Below, in pieces: positions 36,166 through 45,210 of a stretch of 64,000 bases of DNA; the first letter of the stretch is position 1; every line of letters begins with the position of its first letter. Origin of the DNA: M55B154 sp964486725 (lineage in GTDB: Bacteria; Spirochaetota; UBA4802; UB4802). A model generated the notes under the pieces. It was not told the DNA's origin, ran no database searches, and saw only the letters and a list, made by a program, of their open reading frames with translations. A program made the position numbers and the translations under genes. The DNA lies in NCBI GenBank assembly GCA_964486725.1, contig CAZAOK010000001.1:65442-129441 (forward strand), given 5' to 3'.

Positions 36166-36753
36166 GTGGTCATGATGATAAATTTTAAAAGCATTCCAGT
36201 TGAAGTTCGTTCGGCACTGATTATGGGGATGACGGCTCTGCTGGTGACATTTATCGTTAGCCTTCTCGCAGGGAACAGCCCCGTATTGATAGTAGGCCGT
36301 ACATTCACTATGACATTCATATTTGCAGTAATTGGCCTGGCCGCCATGATTATACTGAAGCAGTTTGTTCCAGAGGTGTACAATATTTTCGCGGGAGGCA
36401 TTAAAACAGATACGGTTCCGGAAGAACCTGAGGATGCCGTGCTTGATTCCGGGATGCCGGATCAGAAAACCGGTGAAAGCACCTCTGAGAAATACACAAC
36501 AGGTGCAGAACAGAGCTCTTTCGCAGAAGGAGAGGAATCTGTCGAACCAGAAATGACACAACCGGGAAGTGATGCCCATGATGAAGTCTTTACTCCTCTT
36601 GATAAGGATGATTATCCCAGGGCTGGCAGTGGTCAGGATACCAGGTCTGGCCAGATGGGGAAACATATAATACTTGATGATAAGAAAGTAAAGTATGAAC
36701 CGAAGGTAATGGCCGAGGCTATACGAACTATTATGGGCAGAGATAAGGAATAA
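36166..36753 (+). CDS. Unknown membrane protein of the flagellar cluster
   Basis: A 195-residue protein with two membrane helices (residues about 17-36 and 44-64), an acidic, disordered middle (residues 75-165, rich in Glu, Thr and Pro) and a short conserved-looking basic end (KKVKYEPKVMAEAIRTIMGRDKE, residues about 172-195). The start is GTG 36166 with GGAAG 5 bases ahead; ATGs at 36172 and 36175 are alternatives. It lies between flhG and the sigma-28 gene, so a link to flagellar regulation or assembly is likely, but I do not recognise the family. Confidence 0.75.
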   Translation: MVMMINFKSIPVEVRSALIMGMTALLVTFIVSLLAGNSPVLIVGRTFTMTFIFAVIGLAAMIILKQFVPEVYNIFAGGIKTDTVPEEPEDAVLDSGMPDQKTGESTSEKYTTGAEQSSFAEGEESVEPEMTQPGSDAHDEVFTPLDKDDYPRAGSGQDTRSGQMGKHIILDDKKVKYEPKVMAEAIRTIMGRDKE

Positions 36754-36770
36754 TATAAAAAAGGTTTTAT

Positions 36771-37571
36771 ATGAACAACAAAAAGTTCGAGGCATTCGAT
36801 AAGATAGACGAAGAAGAACTCTGGAAAAAATTCGTCAAAACCCAGGAGCAGGATATCCGGGACTATTTTGTTATTAAATATGCTCCCCTGGTGAAGTATG
36901 TCGCGGGTAAAGTTTCAATGGGTATGCCCCAGAATATCGAATTTGATGACCTGGTGTCATACGGAGTGTTCGGCCTTATTGACGCGATAACTAAATTTGA
37001 CCCCGACAGGGGCATTAAGTTCAAAACATATGCAATGACTCGAATACGGGGGGCTATTTTTGATGAGTTACGGTCAATTGACTGGATTCCCCGGTCGATA
37101 CGACAAAAGGCCAAGCAGATAGAACAGGTTATATCCGAGTTGGAGAATAAGCTTGGAAGAACCGTTGAAGATGAAGAAATTGCCCGTGAACTGGGAGTTT
37201 CAAATGAAGAATTTCAATCGCTGTTGCATAAGTTAAGCGGCACAGCGATATTATCACTTAATGATATATGGTACATGGGGGATGACAAAGACGAGCTTTC
37301 GATCATGGAAACACTTGAGGCTCCTGGCAGCATGAATCCTGACGTTTTGATAGAAAAAGAAGAGATAAGGGATTATATTGTAGAAGCTATAAAGAAACTG
37401 CCTGATAAGGAAAAAAAGGTGATTGTTCTCTACTATTATGAGGACCTGACACTGAAAGAGATAGGGGAAGTACTTGAAGTGACTGAAAGCAGGGTATCGC
37501 AGCTGCATACGAAGGCAATCATGAGACTTAGAGGGCGTCTTGGAAGGATCAAATCAAATATTGTCGGTTAG
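36771..37571 (+). CDS. fliA: Flagellar sigma factor sigma-28 (FliA/WhiG type)
   Basis: A 266-residue sigma factor with regions 2, 3 and 4. Region 2 shows DLVSYGVFGLIDAITKFDP and FKTYAMTRIRGAIFDELRS; then DWIPRSIRQKAKQIEQ (region 3); region 4 has LPDKEKKVIVLYYYEDLTLKEIGEVLEVTESRVSQLH, seen across residues about 205-245, with the helix-turn-helix. It directs late flagellar and chemotaxis genes and is held back by FlgM, which is encoded at 51149-51442. It lies 3 bases before fapA. Confidence 0.95.
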   Translation: MNNKKFEAFDKIDEEELWKKFVKTQEQDIRDYFVIKYAPLVKYVAGKVSMGMPQNIEFDDLVSYGVFGLIDAITKFDPDRGIKFKTYAMTRIRGAIFDELRSIDWIPRSIRQKAKQIEQVISELENKLGRTVEDEEIARELGVSNEEFQSLLHKLSGTAILSLNDIWYMGDDKDELSIMETLEAPGSMNPDVLIEKEEIRDYIVEAIKKLPDKEKKVIVLYYYEDLTLKEIGEVLEVTESRVSQLHTKAIMRLRGRLGRIKSNIVG

Positions 37572-37574
37572 TAA

Positions 37575-39554
37575 ATGAAGAATTTAAAAGACCTGCTTAC
37601 AACTATTGAAGATGAAGAATCCACAGAAGACGAAGTTGAGGTGTATGCCGACTCAGTCCGTCAGGCACTGGAACTTGCTGCAGATGAACTACACCTTGAT
37701 GTCTCCGAACTGGACTATGAAATAATTGAAAAAGGTACAAAGGGGCTGCTTGGAATGGGAAGGCAGCCTTACAAGGTATTGATTAAGCCTGCAAGGATTC
37801 AGTATGATGAAGATGACATCAGTGAAATTGAGCAAAAACTAGGTAAAATTTCTGATGTTGATCTGGAACTTCGAAATGCCGATAAAGATAAGCATGGCAA
37901 ATTTTCCCTACGGGTGACAAAAACCGGTGTTTGGCTTAAAGTTACCCCGCCAAAAGATGATGGTAGAAAGGTAGACGTTAATGATGTGACCACCGCGCTT
38001 TATTCCATGAGACTAAACAGTGCGGACATGGCAAAAGTGGAAAAAGAAGTTAAGAAAGCATCGGGTAAACCTGTCAAGATTGGTGAATGGGTTCCTAATC
38101 CTGAATTTGACAGCACCATGTCAGTAGAAGTTACCGAAGATGAGATGAAAGCGGTCGTTCATTTCAGCCCACCCCGCTTCTCGGGCCGGCACATGGACAT
38201 CGATGATGTATTGGAATCGCTGAAAACAAATGGTGTGGTAACCGGGATCAGGGAAGAGGAGATCGCCGGATACCTTGAGAACATGGATTACAGTCAGCCA
38301 TTGATTGCGGCAGAAGGAGTTCGTCCACGACATGGGCGGGACGCGTATATTGATTACAAGGTACGTATAGACAAGTCTGATGTTACCTTCGAGGAAGACG
38401 AAAAGGGGCAGGTGAACTTCAGGGATCTTGATCTTCTTGAGAATGTTGTTGTTGGCCAGGTGCTGGCAGTCAAGGTTCCTGCCGAAGAGGGTGTTCCCGG
38501 AAGAACGGTGACCAACCGGATCATCCCGGCACGTTCAGGTAAGGATACACAGATTAAACATGGTAAGGGAACTATCCTGTCAGAAGATGGTACTGAGCTT
38601 ACCGCCGAGATAAATGGACAGGTAGTCTATCAGAGTGGAAAAATTAGCGTAGAACCGGTATATTACGTGAAAGGGGATGTATCCCTTGAAACGGGAAATA
38701 TTGTATTTCTCGGATCAGTTGTTGTTTCCGGCAGTGTGATGGATAATTTTACGGTGAAGGCTGCCGGTAATATTGAGGTGAAGGGTTCGGTTCAGAAAGC
38801 ATTTCTTGAGGCCGAAGGGGATGTTATTATTCGCCAGGGAATCATGGGTCGTGAAGAAGCCAGAATCGAATCAACCGGCGGATCCATATATGCCAAGTTT
38901 ATACAGACGGCAAACGTGATTGCTGAGAAAGATATTATCGTGGCAGAAGGAATAATGCATTCACATGCTGATGCTGGTGAAAGGATTCTTTGTCATGGTA
39001 GAAGGGCGCGTATCGTTGGCGGTGTGTTACGAGCAGGAGAAGAGGTTAACGCGAGATATATAGGTTCTGATTCCTTCACCAGAACTGAGATTCGGGTTGG
39101 CATGAACCCAAAGGTTTTGCAGCAGCTTTCAGACCTGGAAGAGAGTAAATCATCTGTAAGCAAAGATTATGAAAAAGTGAAAAAGGATGTTACTACTCTT
39201 ACTCATCAAAAAACAACCGCAGGAGGCAAGCTGCCCAAGGACAGGGAAGAAATGCTGAATAAGCTTATCGGGCAAAAGCAGAAAATGGAAATGCGTCTCA
39301 ATGAGCTGAATCTTGAACTGGAAGAGCTGAAAGCATATCTCGGGATGCTTGAGCACAAGGGAAAAGTAAATGCGGAAAAGACAGCATTTCCAGGAGTTGA
39401 AATATTTATAAAAGACAAAAGGTTTAATGTTAAGGATCCATATAATAATATTAAGTTTATGCTTGAAGCAGGTGAAATTCGATTATCAGAGTACGAAGCG
39501 CCTGACATGGAAGATATGCAGCAACACATAAGAACGGTGAGACGAAGACGTTAA
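37575..39554 (+). CDS. FapA (DUF342) family protein with Jag-N-like domain
   Basis: A 659-residue protein. Residues about 18-75 look like a Jag N-terminal domain (VYADSVRQALELAADEL, then EKGTKGLLGMGRQPYKV). Residues about 230-520 are the FapA core with a right-handed beta-helix made of short repeats (GNIVFLGSVVVSGSVMDNF, AAGNIEVKGSVQ, EAEGDVIIRQGIMG). Residues about 520-600 are a long coiled coil, with a short tail. FapA-type proteins are linked to flagellar function and cell polarity in other bacteria. Its place after fliA is the usual one in spirochaetes and Firmicutes. Confidence 0.88.
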   Translation: MKNLKDLLTTIEDEESTEDEVEVYADSVRQALELAADELHLDVSELDYEIIEKGTKGLLGMGRQPYKVLIKPARIQYDEDDISEIEQKLGKISDVDLELRNADKDKHGKFSLRVTKTGVWLKVTPPKDDGRKVDVNDVTTALYSMRLNSADMAKVEKEVKKASGKPVKIGEWVPNPEFDSTMSVEVTEDEMKAVVHFSPPRFSGRHMDIDDVLESLKTNGVVTGIREEEIAGYLENMDYSQPLIAAEGVRPRHGRDAYIDYKVRIDKSDVTFEEDEKGQVNFRDLDLLENVVVGQVLAVKVPAEEGVPGRTVTNRIIPARSGKDTQIKHGKGTILSEDGTELTAEINGQVVYQSGKISVEPVYYVKGDVSLETGNIVFLGSVVVSGSVMDNFTVKAAGNIEVKGSVQKAFLEAEGDVIIRQGIMGREEARIESTGGSIYAKFIQTANVIAEKDIIVAEGIMHSHADAGERILCHGRRARIVGGVLRAGEEVNARYIGSDSFTRTEIRVGMNPKVLQQLSDLEESKSSVSKDYEKVKKDVTTLTHQKTTAGGKLPKDREEMLNKLIGQKQKMEMRLNELNLELEELKAYLGMLEHKGKVNAEKTAFPGVEIFIKDKRFNVKDPYNNIKFMLEAGEIRLSEYEAPDMEDMQQHIRTVRRRR

Positions 39555-39576
39555 AAAAATGTGACATGGTGATGCT

Positions 39577-39903
39577 ATGTCTGTAAAACCTATTGACCTG
39601 CAAGTCCATATAGCGCAAGTAACAGAAGTTGCCCGTGGAGAGCAAGCGCGTCAATCCGCGTTGCTGGAGCAACAGCATGTTCTTGAAAAAGAAGCAAAAG
39701 ATAAAGCAAATCTACAAAAGGAACGTGTTGAAGAGAACAAGAGGTCTGAAAACGAACCAATAAGAGATAATGAAAAAGAGTCAGGAAGAGGACAGAAAGG
39801 CCGGAAAAAACGAAAAAAAAGTGATGCTGGCAGCCATGATGGTGATACTCAAAAAGTACATACTGATGATACCATTGGCAGGATTATTGATATTCGCAAA
39901 TAA
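39577..39903 (+). CDS. Small charged protein of the flagellar cluster
   Basis: A 108-residue hydrophilic protein. The start MSVKPIDLQVHIAQVTEVAR resembles small proteins seen in this place in Firmicutes flagellar operons (from memory). The rest is helix-forming and rich in Lys, Glu and Gln, with a basic patch (GRKKRKK) and a short tail GRIIDIRK. It follows fapA by 22 bases. The function is unknown. Confidence 0.75.
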   Translation: MSVKPIDLQVHIAQVTEVARGEQARQSALLEQQHVLEKEAKDKANLQKERVEENKRSENEPIRDNEKESGRGQKGRKKRKKSDAGSHDGDTQKVHTDDTIGRIIDIRK

Positions 39904-39986
39904 ATGAACCACCATAATTATTGATTTCGCCGAACCGACTGTTTGATAAACCAGAAGGCTTAAAAAGTGGAGGGACTTGAAATACT

Positions 39987-40805
39987 ATGCAATTGTTCAT
40001 CCTGATAGTAATAAATATAGCACTGGGGACTGTTTTTTACCTTGTAATCAGTTTGAAACTGGAAAAGAGCGCATCAGAATACAGGGAAAAGAAATTTCGC
40101 AGGGAAATGGACGAAGTTATCAGGGAATTTAATAATACAGCCGAAAGAAATATATCTCTTCTTGAGAATAAGATCAATGTAATGAAAAAGCTACTTCGGG
40201 AAAGCGGACAGATATCTTCTATCGACATTACTCTTGGTGATGAAAAAAATGACCGGACAGAAAATCCGGATTTGTCAGCTGGCAATGAAGGAAGGATTGA
40301 TGAACCTGATATTAAAATACATGATCATCAAAAATCTGCTGTTGATACACCAATGATGGTAAAAAAGGGGAAATCTGTTAATGATGTATTGCATGAGACA
40401 TGGTATAGGGTAAAAAATATTCTGGTAGACTTAAAAGAGAAATTTCCCAAAAATGCCCCAAACAGAAAAGACAGAAAAGAATTAAATAAAAAAAACAGTG
40501 TCAGTGAAACCGGGACATTGCAGAAAGGAAACTCGCTTGATATAACTATTGAGAAGGATTTCACTTCTTTAAATCTTTCAACTGCTGTTGATACAGAGAT
40601 CAACGAGGAACTGGAAACAGTGAAAGAAGATATGGCACCGGTTCATGATGAAAATCTGGAAGAAATGTTCAGCGGTGCAGAAGATAAGTACGGACTGGTG
40701 GCTGACCTGTATAAACAGGGATACCCCCTTGATATTCTTGCAAGATCATCTGGAATCCCGCTTGGTGAATTGAAGTTGATCTTAAACCTTTCATCTTCAC
40801 TGTAA
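39987..40805 (+). CDS. Membrane-anchored coiled-coil protein with DUF6115-like end
   Basis: A 272-residue protein: one N-terminal membrane helix (residues about 2-21), a coiled coil (residues 25-75), a long charged linker, and a C-terminal helical motif (GLVADLYKQGYPLDILARSSGIPLGELKLIL, residues about 235-266) resembling a helix-turn-helix. That ending is typical of DUF6115 proteins found between fapA-like genes and cheR or other flagellar genes. A role in flagellar or chemotaxis regulation is inferred from location. Confidence 0.75.
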   Translation: MQLFILIVINIALGTVFYLVISLKLEKSASEYREKKFRREMDEVIREFNNTAERNISLLENKINVMKKLLRESGQISSIDITLGDEKNDRTENPDLSAGNEGRIDEPDIKIHDHQKSAVDTPMMVKKGKSVNDVLHETWYRVKNILVDLKEKFPKNAPNRKDRKELNKKNSVSETGTLQKGNSLDITIEKDFTSLNLSTAVDTEINEELETVKEDMAPVHDENLEEMFSGAEDKYGLVADLYKQGYPLDILARSSGIPLGELKLILNLSSSL

Positions 40806-40857
40806 TGGTTGCGGATGTGTAATTCATTTGGCCCGTTAATACCTGGAGTAAGAATAA

Positions 40858-41706
40858 ATGATTGATTTTAACAGTATCAAAAGATTAACAGAAGATGAAT
40901 TTAGAAATTTTGCCAGGCTTATATATGAAGAAAGCGGGATATTTCTTAAGGACGCGAAGATAACTCTGCTGTCAAACAGGCTGCGGAAAAGACTTAAGGC
41001 GTTGAACCTTGATGAATTTTCCCAGTATTACGATTATATAACCTCGTTGAAAGACAAAACAAAAGAACTTGAAGCATTGTTAGATGTTGTGTCTACAAAT
41101 GAAACATATTTTTTCAGAAATGAAAGGCAGTTCGAAGCACTGTCAAAATATTGCTTTCCCGATATTGTGAAGAAAAAACAAAAAAAAAGATTGCGGATAT
41201 GGAGTGCCGGGTGTTCAACAGGTGAAGAACCATATACCATAGCAATATGTGTCCGTGAAAACATGCACCTTTTCCCGGACTGGGATATACAAATAGTGGC
41301 AACTGATATTGCACCATCGGTTCTTGAATTCGCCAGGGACGGTCATTATTCAGGTAGAAGGATAGAAAAAGTATCAACTCCACTATTAAAAAAGTATTTT
41401 ACCCAGAACAGGGATAACCCTGAAGTGTATACAGTAAATGAAAATCTGAAAAATCTCGTTTCATTTTCTTATCTCAACCTGTTTAAAAGTAAATTTCCAG
41501 ATGATCTTGACATTATTTTTTGCAGAAATGTGATGATATATTTTGACAGACCGCATCAGAAGGAACTTGTTGGGAATTTTTACCAGGTATTGAATCCCGA
41601 TGGGTACCTTTTCATAGGGCATTCTGAAACACTACATTCGCTTTCTGAAGATTTCAGCTACATGAAAATTCTTGATTCGCCGGTCTACATTCCAAAGGAG
41701 AAGTAG
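40858..41706 (+). CDS. cheR: Chemoreceptor methyltransferase CheR
   Basis: A 282-residue protein. The N-terminal helical domain (residues 1-80) is followed by a methyltransferase fold with WSAGCSTGEEPYTIAI (S-adenosylmethionine loop), VATDIAPSVLEFARDGHY, IIFCRNVMIYFD and LFIGHSETL. CheR methylates glutamates of chemoreceptors for adaptation. It lies 1 base before cheD. No cheB is seen nearby. Confidence 0.96.
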   Translation: MIDFNSIKRLTEDEFRNFARLIYEESGIFLKDAKITLLSNRLRKRLKALNLDEFSQYYDYITSLKDKTKELEALLDVVSTNETYFFRNERQFEALSKYCFPDIVKKKQKKRLRIWSAGCSTGEEPYTIAICVRENMHLFPDWDIQIVATDIAPSVLEFARDGHYSGRRIEKVSTPLLKKYFTQNRDNPEVYTVNENLKNLVSFSYLNLFKSKFPDDLDIIFCRNVMIYFDRPHQKELVGNFYQVLNPDGYLFIGHSETLHSLSEDFSYMKILDSPVYIPKEK

Positions 41707-41707
41707 T

Positions 41708-42187
41708 ATGGATTTTAAGCTGATAACGGTTGCTATTGCTGATTACAAGGTTGCGAAAAAACCGGATATACTGAGAACTATTCTTGGCTCATGTATTGGC
41801 ATATGTATATTTGACCAGAAAAATGGAGTTGGTGGTCTGGCACATATTATGCTTCCGAATCAAACTGCGGAGGCTGTAAATCTGAAGAAATATGCTGAAA
41901 CGGCAATTCCCATGATGATTGATGATATGGTATCAGAAGGGGCAGAGAAGAAGGAACTCAAGGCGAAGATTGTGGGTGGTGCCACCATGTTTAAAATGGC
42001 CAGTGATTCTTTTATCGGATCAATAGGATTGAATAATACAAAAAGAGTGCGGGAAGTGTTGGAAGAAAACGGGATTCAGATTATCACTGAAGATGTAGGT
42101 GGTGATTACGGCAGAACAGTAGATTTTTATATTGAAAGCGGGCAGGTGCGAATTAAATCTCTCGGAAGAGAAGAGAAATCTATTTAG
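41708..42187 (+). CDS. cheD: Chemoreceptor glutamine deamidase CheD
   Basis: A 159-residue protein. The catalytic Cys29 lies in LGSCIGICIFD and His46 in GGLAHIMLP, the spacing expected for CheD. Later motifs are KIVGGATMF and GGDYGRTVDFYIESG. CheD deamidates chemoreceptors and, in Bacillus, partners CheC. The CheC-like domain here is in FliY. The frame opens at 41672, but ATG 41708 has GGAGAAG just ahead and follows the cheR stop. Confidence 0.95.
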   Translation: MDFKLITVAIADYKVAKKPDILRTILGSCIGICIFDQKNGVGGLAHIMLPNQTAEAVNLKKYAETAIPMMIDDMVSEGAEKKELKAKIVGGATMFKMASDSFIGSIGLNNTKRVREVLEENGIQIITEDVGGDYGRTVDFYIESGQVRIKSLGREEKSI

Positions 42188-42202
42188 GACTGGTAATTAT
42201 TG

Positions 42203-43069
42203 ATGCTGAGTATGACTGGATTCGGATCTGTCGAAAAAAACACAGATCAGTTTACATTTTCTATAGAATTGAAATCATTAAATTCAAAATTTCTTGAGAT
42301 ATATACAAACCTGCCAAGAATATTAAGAAATGATGAGATAAAACTAACACAAACATTAAAGGACAATTTTGGTAGAGGTAAGCTTGAACTATCCATTGAA
42401 ATTTATGAATGGAATGAAGCCCGGCCAATACACATTGATGGTGAAATGTTGAAGAGATATTACAGTGAGATAACATCAGCCGCGTCTACCATGAAAATTT
42501 TTGCTGATGTTTCTCTCGACACGATAATCACCCTTGAAGGGGTAATTCAGCGTGAACGATCAATATTATCTGAAAAATCGAGAAATGATATTTATGAGTC
42601 ACTTGAAAAAGTTATCCAAAAAACTATTGAAATGCGAGTAAAAGAAGGAAAGGCTGTTAAAAAGGACATTCAGCACTCGCTGGTTGTCATATCTGATAAT
42701 GTGAAGAAGATTTCTAAAATGGCAGGAGATATCGCGAAAAATCAATATGCTCGTCTTCAGTCAACATTAGAATCACTGACAAACGCAAGGGTTGATGAAT
42801 CGAGGCTGTATACTGAAGCAGCTATACTTGCTGATAAGCAGGATATAAATGAAGAGATCTCAAGATTGCAGGACCATATAAAAAAGTTTAAAAACCTGAT
42901 GGCTGAGTCCGGCCAGGTAGGTAAGCAGCTTGATTTTCTGGCGCAGGAGATGTTTCGGGAAATTAACACGATTGGCGCAAAATCAAACAATTCACAAATA
43001 TCACACCTTGTGGTGGAAATGAAAAACTATATAGATAAGATTAGAGAACAATGCAGAAATGTGGTATAG
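42203..43069 (+). CDS. YicC family endoribonuclease
   Basis: A 288-residue protein starting MLSMTGFGSVE, the family hallmark, with the DVSLDTIITLEGVI middle and the C-terminal GKQLDFLAQEMFREINTIGAKSNN segment (DUF1732 type). E. coli YicC is an endoribonuclease acting on small-RNA turnover. The order yicC-remA-gmk-rpoZ is widely conserved and seen here without gaps. The frame opens three bases earlier with TTG. Confidence 0.95.
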   Translation: MLSMTGFGSVEKNTDQFTFSIELKSLNSKFLEIYTNLPRILRNDEIKLTQTLKDNFGRGKLELSIEIYEWNEARPIHIDGEMLKRYYSEITSAASTMKIFADVSLDTIITLEGVIQRERSILSEKSRNDIYESLEKVIQKTIEMRVKEGKAVKKDIQHSLVVISDNVKKISKMAGDIAKNQYARLQSTLESLTNARVDESRLYTEAAILADKQDINEEISRLQDHIKKFKNLMAESGQVGKQLDFLAQEMFREINTIGAKSNNSQISHLVVEMKNYIDKIREQCRNVV

Positions 43070-43072
43070 TAT

Positions 43073-43321
43073 ATGAAAACGTCTTTAATTAATATTGGCT
43101 TTGGTAACGCGGTGGTTGCAGAACGTGTTATAGCGGTTATTACCCCCATGTCAGCTTCAGGGAAACGGTTAAGAGAAGAAGCAAAAGATAATAACATGTT
43201 GATTGATGCTACCCATGGAAGAAAAACCCGGGCTATAATTATCATGGACAGCAATCATGTAATACTTTCGGCAATGCAGCCTGAAACACTTTCGCACAGA
43301 CTTACCAGTAATGAAAGCTGA
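43073..43321 (+). CDS. remA: RemA family (DUF370) DNA-binding regulator
   Basis: An 82-residue protein: INIGFGNAVVAERVIAVITP, then DATHGRKTRAIIIMDSNHVILSA. These match RemA, a ring-forming DNA-binding protein that controls biofilm matrix and osmolyte genes in Bacillus. Its target in this organism is unknown. It overlaps gmk by 11 bases. Confidence 0.93.
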   Translation: MKTSLINIGFGNAVVAERVIAVITPMSASGKRLREEAKDNNMLIDATHGRKTRAIIIMDSNHVILSAMQPETLSHRLTSNES

Positions 43322-43940
43322 TACTGTTTCAATAGTGATCTCTGCGCCGTCGGGAACCGGCAAGACAACTCTTATTTACAAGTTGCTGGACAGGCTTGAA
43401 GATCTTTCATTCGTAACTTCCACCACTACCCGGGAGAAACGAACAAATGAGGAAGAAGGAAAAAACTATTATTACGTTTCGAAAAGAAAATTTCAAAAGA
43501 TGATCCTTGATGGAGAATTTTTGGAATGGGCGATTGTTCACGGTAACAGTTATGGAACAACAAAAAAAGAAGTTGACAGAATTCGTGATGCCGGGAGAAT
43601 TCCAGTTTTTGATGTAGATGTGCAGGGTGCGCGAAATTTGAAATCGATCATGGGTGGGGCAACATTTATTTTTATTATTCCACCAACTTTTGAAGCCTTA
43701 AAAAAACGATTAAAAAATAGAGCTACAGATTCTGAACAACAAATTGCTACCAGGCTTGATAATGCTATATCTGAACTGAAAGAATATACAATGTATGATT
43801 ATATTGTTGTAAATGATGAAATTGATTCTGCGTTATCTGATTTAGAGTCAATTATTCGTTCTCAGATGTTGAGAAAAAATTTTATGGAAGAAAAAGTAAG
43901 ACTTATATTGGAGAATAACAATGATCATCCCACTGGATAA
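43311..43940 (+). CDS. gmk: Guanylate kinase
   Basis: A 209-residue enzyme that phosphorylates GMP to GDP. It has the P-loop APSGTGKTTL, the GMP-binding STTTREKR and YYYVSKRKF segments, FLEWAIVHGNSYGT and DVDVQGARNLK. Overlaps remA and rpoZ, so translation is coupled. Confidence 0.97.
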   Translation: MKADTVSIVISAPSGTGKTTLIYKLLDRLEDLSFVTSTTTREKRTNEEEGKNYYYVSKRKFQKMILDGEFLEWAIVHGNSYGTTKKEVDRIRDAGRIPVFDVDVQGARNLKSIMGGATFIFIIPPTFEALKKRLKNRATDSEQQIATRLDNAISELKEYTMYDYIVVNDEIDSALSDLESIIRSQMLRKNFMEEKVRLILENNNDHPTG

Positions 43941-44160
43941 ATTGATCGCATATGAAAAAAATCGTTACAAGTTAACCTGCGCCTCAATGAAGGCAGTCGA
44001 TAAATTGGGTAATATCAGGGATTATCCAGAATCAGAAGAGGATAAGAACTGGAAGATTGTTTCAAATATTCTCGACCTGGTATTGAATGGCAAGATTCAA
44101 TACCATGAGCCTGAAGAAGAATATATAGAAGAACCAAAAGAAGAACCTGAAAAAGAATGA
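43921..44160 (+). CDS. rpoZ: RNA polymerase omega subunit
   Basis: A 79-residue protein. The segment MIIPLDKLIAYEKNRYKLTC is the omega start (helix that clasps beta-prime), followed by ASMKAVDKLG. The tail is acidic with a Glu/Pro repeat. Its place after gmk is the common one. It overlaps gmk by 20 bases, with GGAG before the ATG. Its TGA overlaps the in-frame ATG that belongs to miaA. Confidence 0.9.
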   Translation: MIIPLDKLIAYEKNRYKLTCASMKAVDKLGNIRDYPESEEDKNWKIVSNILDLVLNGKIQYHEPEEEYIEEPKEEPEKE

Positions 44161-44171
44161 GGTAGCCAGGT

Positions 44172-45074
44172 ATCAAGGCAGTAGTACTTGCAGGTCCAAC
44201 GGCAATAGGCAAGACAGATATATCGATTTTACTGGCCGGTGACCAATTTCAAATAATATCTGCTGACTCTGTGCAGGTATACCGGTATATGGATATTGGC
44301 AGTGGGAAACCATCCCATGAACAGCGTAACGAAGTTATCCATTATTGTATTGATATAGCAGACCCGGATTACCGTTTCACCGCAGGGGATTTTTGCCGGA
44401 AAGCAGAGGAAGCGTGTTCTGCAATAAAGAATACCGGTAAAATTCCATTATTCGTTGGTGGTACCGGAATGTATATAGATGCATTTTTTGATGGTCTTTC
44501 AAATATTCCACCAGTTAATACTGATATTAGAAATCAACTTCAGAAAAGATTGAGTATCGAAGGTACGGAGCCATTGTACAGAGAGCTTGAAGAGTATGAT
44601 GGTGCCTGGGCCGCCCGAATACACCATAATGACAGGCAACGCATACTGAGAGGTCTGGAAGTTTTTTTAAGTACGGGAAGGCCGATTTCTTCCTATCATG
44701 AAGGGAGTAGGGGTAATTATTCTGATGAAACTTTGTACCTGGGATTGTACTGTGACAGGTCAGAACTTATAAATAGAATAAATGACCGTGTTGAGCAGAT
44801 GATAAAAAAAGGTTTTATTGAAGAGGTGGAGAAATTACGGCAAATGGGATATGGTCCGGATCTTAAATCAATGAAATCCCTTGGATACGCGCAATTGCAT
44901 GCATACATTGACGGTAAATTCAATCTGGATGAAGCAGTTGCAGTTATAAAACATGAAACAGCCAGATACGCGAAGCGTCAGATGACCTGGTTTAGAAGAA
45001 ATAAAAGAATAAATTGGTTTAATAAAAATCAAGTTGAAAAGCTCAAGGAAATGATGTATAATTGGATAGGTTAA
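44172..45074 (+). CDS. miaA: tRNA dimethylallyltransferase MiaA with anomalous start
   Basis: MiaA adds a dimethylallyl group to A37 of tRNAs that read U-starting codons. The translation shows the P-loop GPTAIGKT, the SADSVQVYRYMDIGSGKP substrate loop, FVGGTGMYIDA, and KRQMTWFRR near the end. No ATG, GTG or TTG precedes the P-loop after the last stop. The natural ATG at 44157 overlaps the rpoZ stop but is followed by AGG and then TAG at 44163-44165. An ATC at 44172, with GAGGT 8 bases ahead, is the only plausible start, giving 300 residues, the family norm. A GTG at 44271 would lose the ATP site. The gene may be broken, started at AUC, or the TAG may be a sequence error. Confidence 0.8.
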   Translation: MKAVVLAGPTAIGKTDISILLAGDQFQIISADSVQVYRYMDIGSGKPSHEQRNEVIHYCIDIADPDYRFTAGDFCRKAEEACSAIKNTGKIPLFVGGTGMYIDAFFDGLSNIPPVNTDIRNQLQKRLSIEGTEPLYRELEEYDGAWAARIHHNDRQRILRGLEVFLSTGRPISSYHEGSRGNYSDETLYLGLYCDRSELINRINDRVEQMIKKGFIEEVEKLRQMGYGPDLKSMKSLGYAQLHAYIDGKFNLDEAVAVIKHETARYAKRQMTWFRRNKRINWFNKNQVEKLKEMMYNWIG

Positions 45075-45149
45075 GTATTATTATTAATTATCGCATACGT
45101 GATTATATAGTAACGGTATCCAATCAGGTGTTTACAGTCTAAAAATAAG

Positions 45150-45178
45150 TTTTATTGTTACACGAGAAGAATTATAAT
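45150..45178 (+). promoter_or_regulatory. Possible hfq promoter
   Basis: A perfect -10 box (TATAAT, 45173-45178) with a poor -35 (TTTTAT) 17 bases upstream, in the 136-base gap between miaA and hfq. Confidence 0.4.
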
Positions 45179-45210
45179 AATAGGTACAATACATACCACG
45201 AGGTTTTAAA

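Noticed and set aside
44271..45074. GTG at 44271 as the start of miaA
   Set aside because: It would remove the P-loop GPTAIGKT that lies in frame upstream, so the protein could not bind its nucleotide or prenyl donor properly.
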